DNA from: an uncultured Tenacibaculum sp.
GTDB lineage: Bacteria; Bacteroidota; Bacteroidia; Flavobacteriales; Flavobacteriaceae
Assembly (NCBI RefSeq): GCF_947499065.1
Contig: NZ_CANMMT010000014.1
Coordinates: 1 to 64,000 of the forward strand
Length of the DNA: 64,000 bases
Reading direction: 5' to 3'
The notes beneath the pieces were generated by a model, which was given only the letters and a program-made list of their open reading frames with translations, ran no database searches and was not told where the DNA came from. The position numbers and the translations under genes are program-made. Numbering within the stretch: position 1 is the first letter of the stretch; each line of letters begins with the position of its first letter. Positions 63,745 through 64,000 of this stretch are shown here, one piece after another.

Positions 63745-64000
63745 TGAACTCTTCTTTTTTATAATATTCAAATGTTTTTTTAACTCCTTCTTTTAAAGAA
63801 GTCTTATAACGCCAACCAAATTCGATAAGTTTTGAATCATCTATTAATTTCTGTTTCATTCCCACCGGCTTAGTTAAATCGTGCACAAATTGTCCTTTAT
63901 AACCTATTACTTCAGCTATTTCTTTATAATACTCATTAATAGTATAATCATGACCTAATCCCACATTTATATTTTGTGGCATTTCATCAAACTTATCGAT
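63731..64000 (-). CDS. GDP-fucose synthase/ColC-like reductase-epimerase (5' part outside window)
   Basis: Only the last 89 codons are present; the frame is open to base 64000. The visible part reads MPQNINVGLGHDYTINEYYK, VGYKGQFVHDLTKP-like segment, KLIDDSKLIEFGW and GVKKTFEYYK, matching the C-terminus of Fcl/WcaG enzymes. ColC, the GDP-4-keto-3,6-dideoxymannose epimerase-reductase, is in the same family, and the ColD-like gene follows with a 14-nt overlap. Distinguishing Fcl from ColC needs the missing N-terminal part. Confidence 0.85.
   Translation of the reverse strand: MDKFDEMPQNINVGLGHDYTINEYYKEIAEVIGYKGQFVHDLTKPVGMKQKLIDDSKLIEFGWRYKTSLKEGVKKTFEYYKKEEFNEAV

Overview
The window looks like a chromosome segment from a marine-type Flavobacteriaceae bacterium (Bacteroidota; Tenacibaculum/Polaribacter-like, genus not determinable from sequence alone). 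Evidence: very low GC, Bacteroidota-type promoters (TTG, about 19 nt, TAnnTTTG) ahead of many genes, little Shine-Dalgarno signal, and type IX secretion/gliding genes (gldJ, porV). No insertion sequence, prophage, integrase or CRISPR array was seen.

Layout. 1-2939 (-): 5' part of a very large secreted adhesin-like protein made of Calx-beta, MBG and YDG repeat modules. 2940-4211: AT-rich non-coding stretch with a 21-23 bp periodic direct-repeat array. 4212-4285: tRNA-Thr(UGU). 4377-13420 (+): udk, an FtsB/DivIC-like gene, methylmalonyl-CoA mutase mutA/mutB, psd, a fused ccsB-ccsA cytochrome c biogenesis gene and a small TPR membrane protein. 13461-19321: polysaccharide export block (membrane-bound nucleotide-sugar dehydratase, Wza-like lipoprotein, Wzc-like tyrosine kinase, and an opposing CpsB-type phosphatase). 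19485-30109: N-acetylglucosamine-kinase-like gene, murF, gldJ, porV, cdd, a FabH-like ketosynthase, guaA and a LysM lipoprotein.

30146-64000 is one approximately 34 kb co-directional (-) glycan locus, probably O-antigen or capsule. In order of transcription (right to left) it holds: a GDP-colitose-type pair (Fcl/ColC-like partial gene plus a ColD-like 3-dehydratase with the catalytic Lys replaced by His); UDP-GlcNAc 6-dehydrogenase plus a WbpB/WlbA-type oxidase; a complete legionaminic acid set (LegB, LegC, NeuD-like, LegI, LegG, PtmE, LegF, and PtmF/PtmA-like genes); a promoter-headed acyl module (FkbH-like, acyl carrier protein, MaoC hydratase, SDR, GNAT-like protein, polysaccharide deacetylase); Wzx, Wzy and an unassigned glycosyltransferase; an L-FucNAm set (WbuX/HisH2/HisF2 with FnlA, cupin, FnlB, FnlC, WbuB-like transferase); a WecA/MraY-type initiating transferase; and rmlA-C-D-B for dTDP-L-rhamnose.

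Together the genes predict a surface glycan containing legionaminic acid, amidinated L-FucNAc, rhamnose, possibly colitose and a GlcNAc-derived uronic acid, assembled by the Wzx/Wzy route with Wzc-type export. The least described part is the 45979-51183 acyl module, which could make an ACP-bound hydroxyacyl or glyceroyl group and transfer it to a deacetylated amino sugar. Its function is inferred from gene content only.
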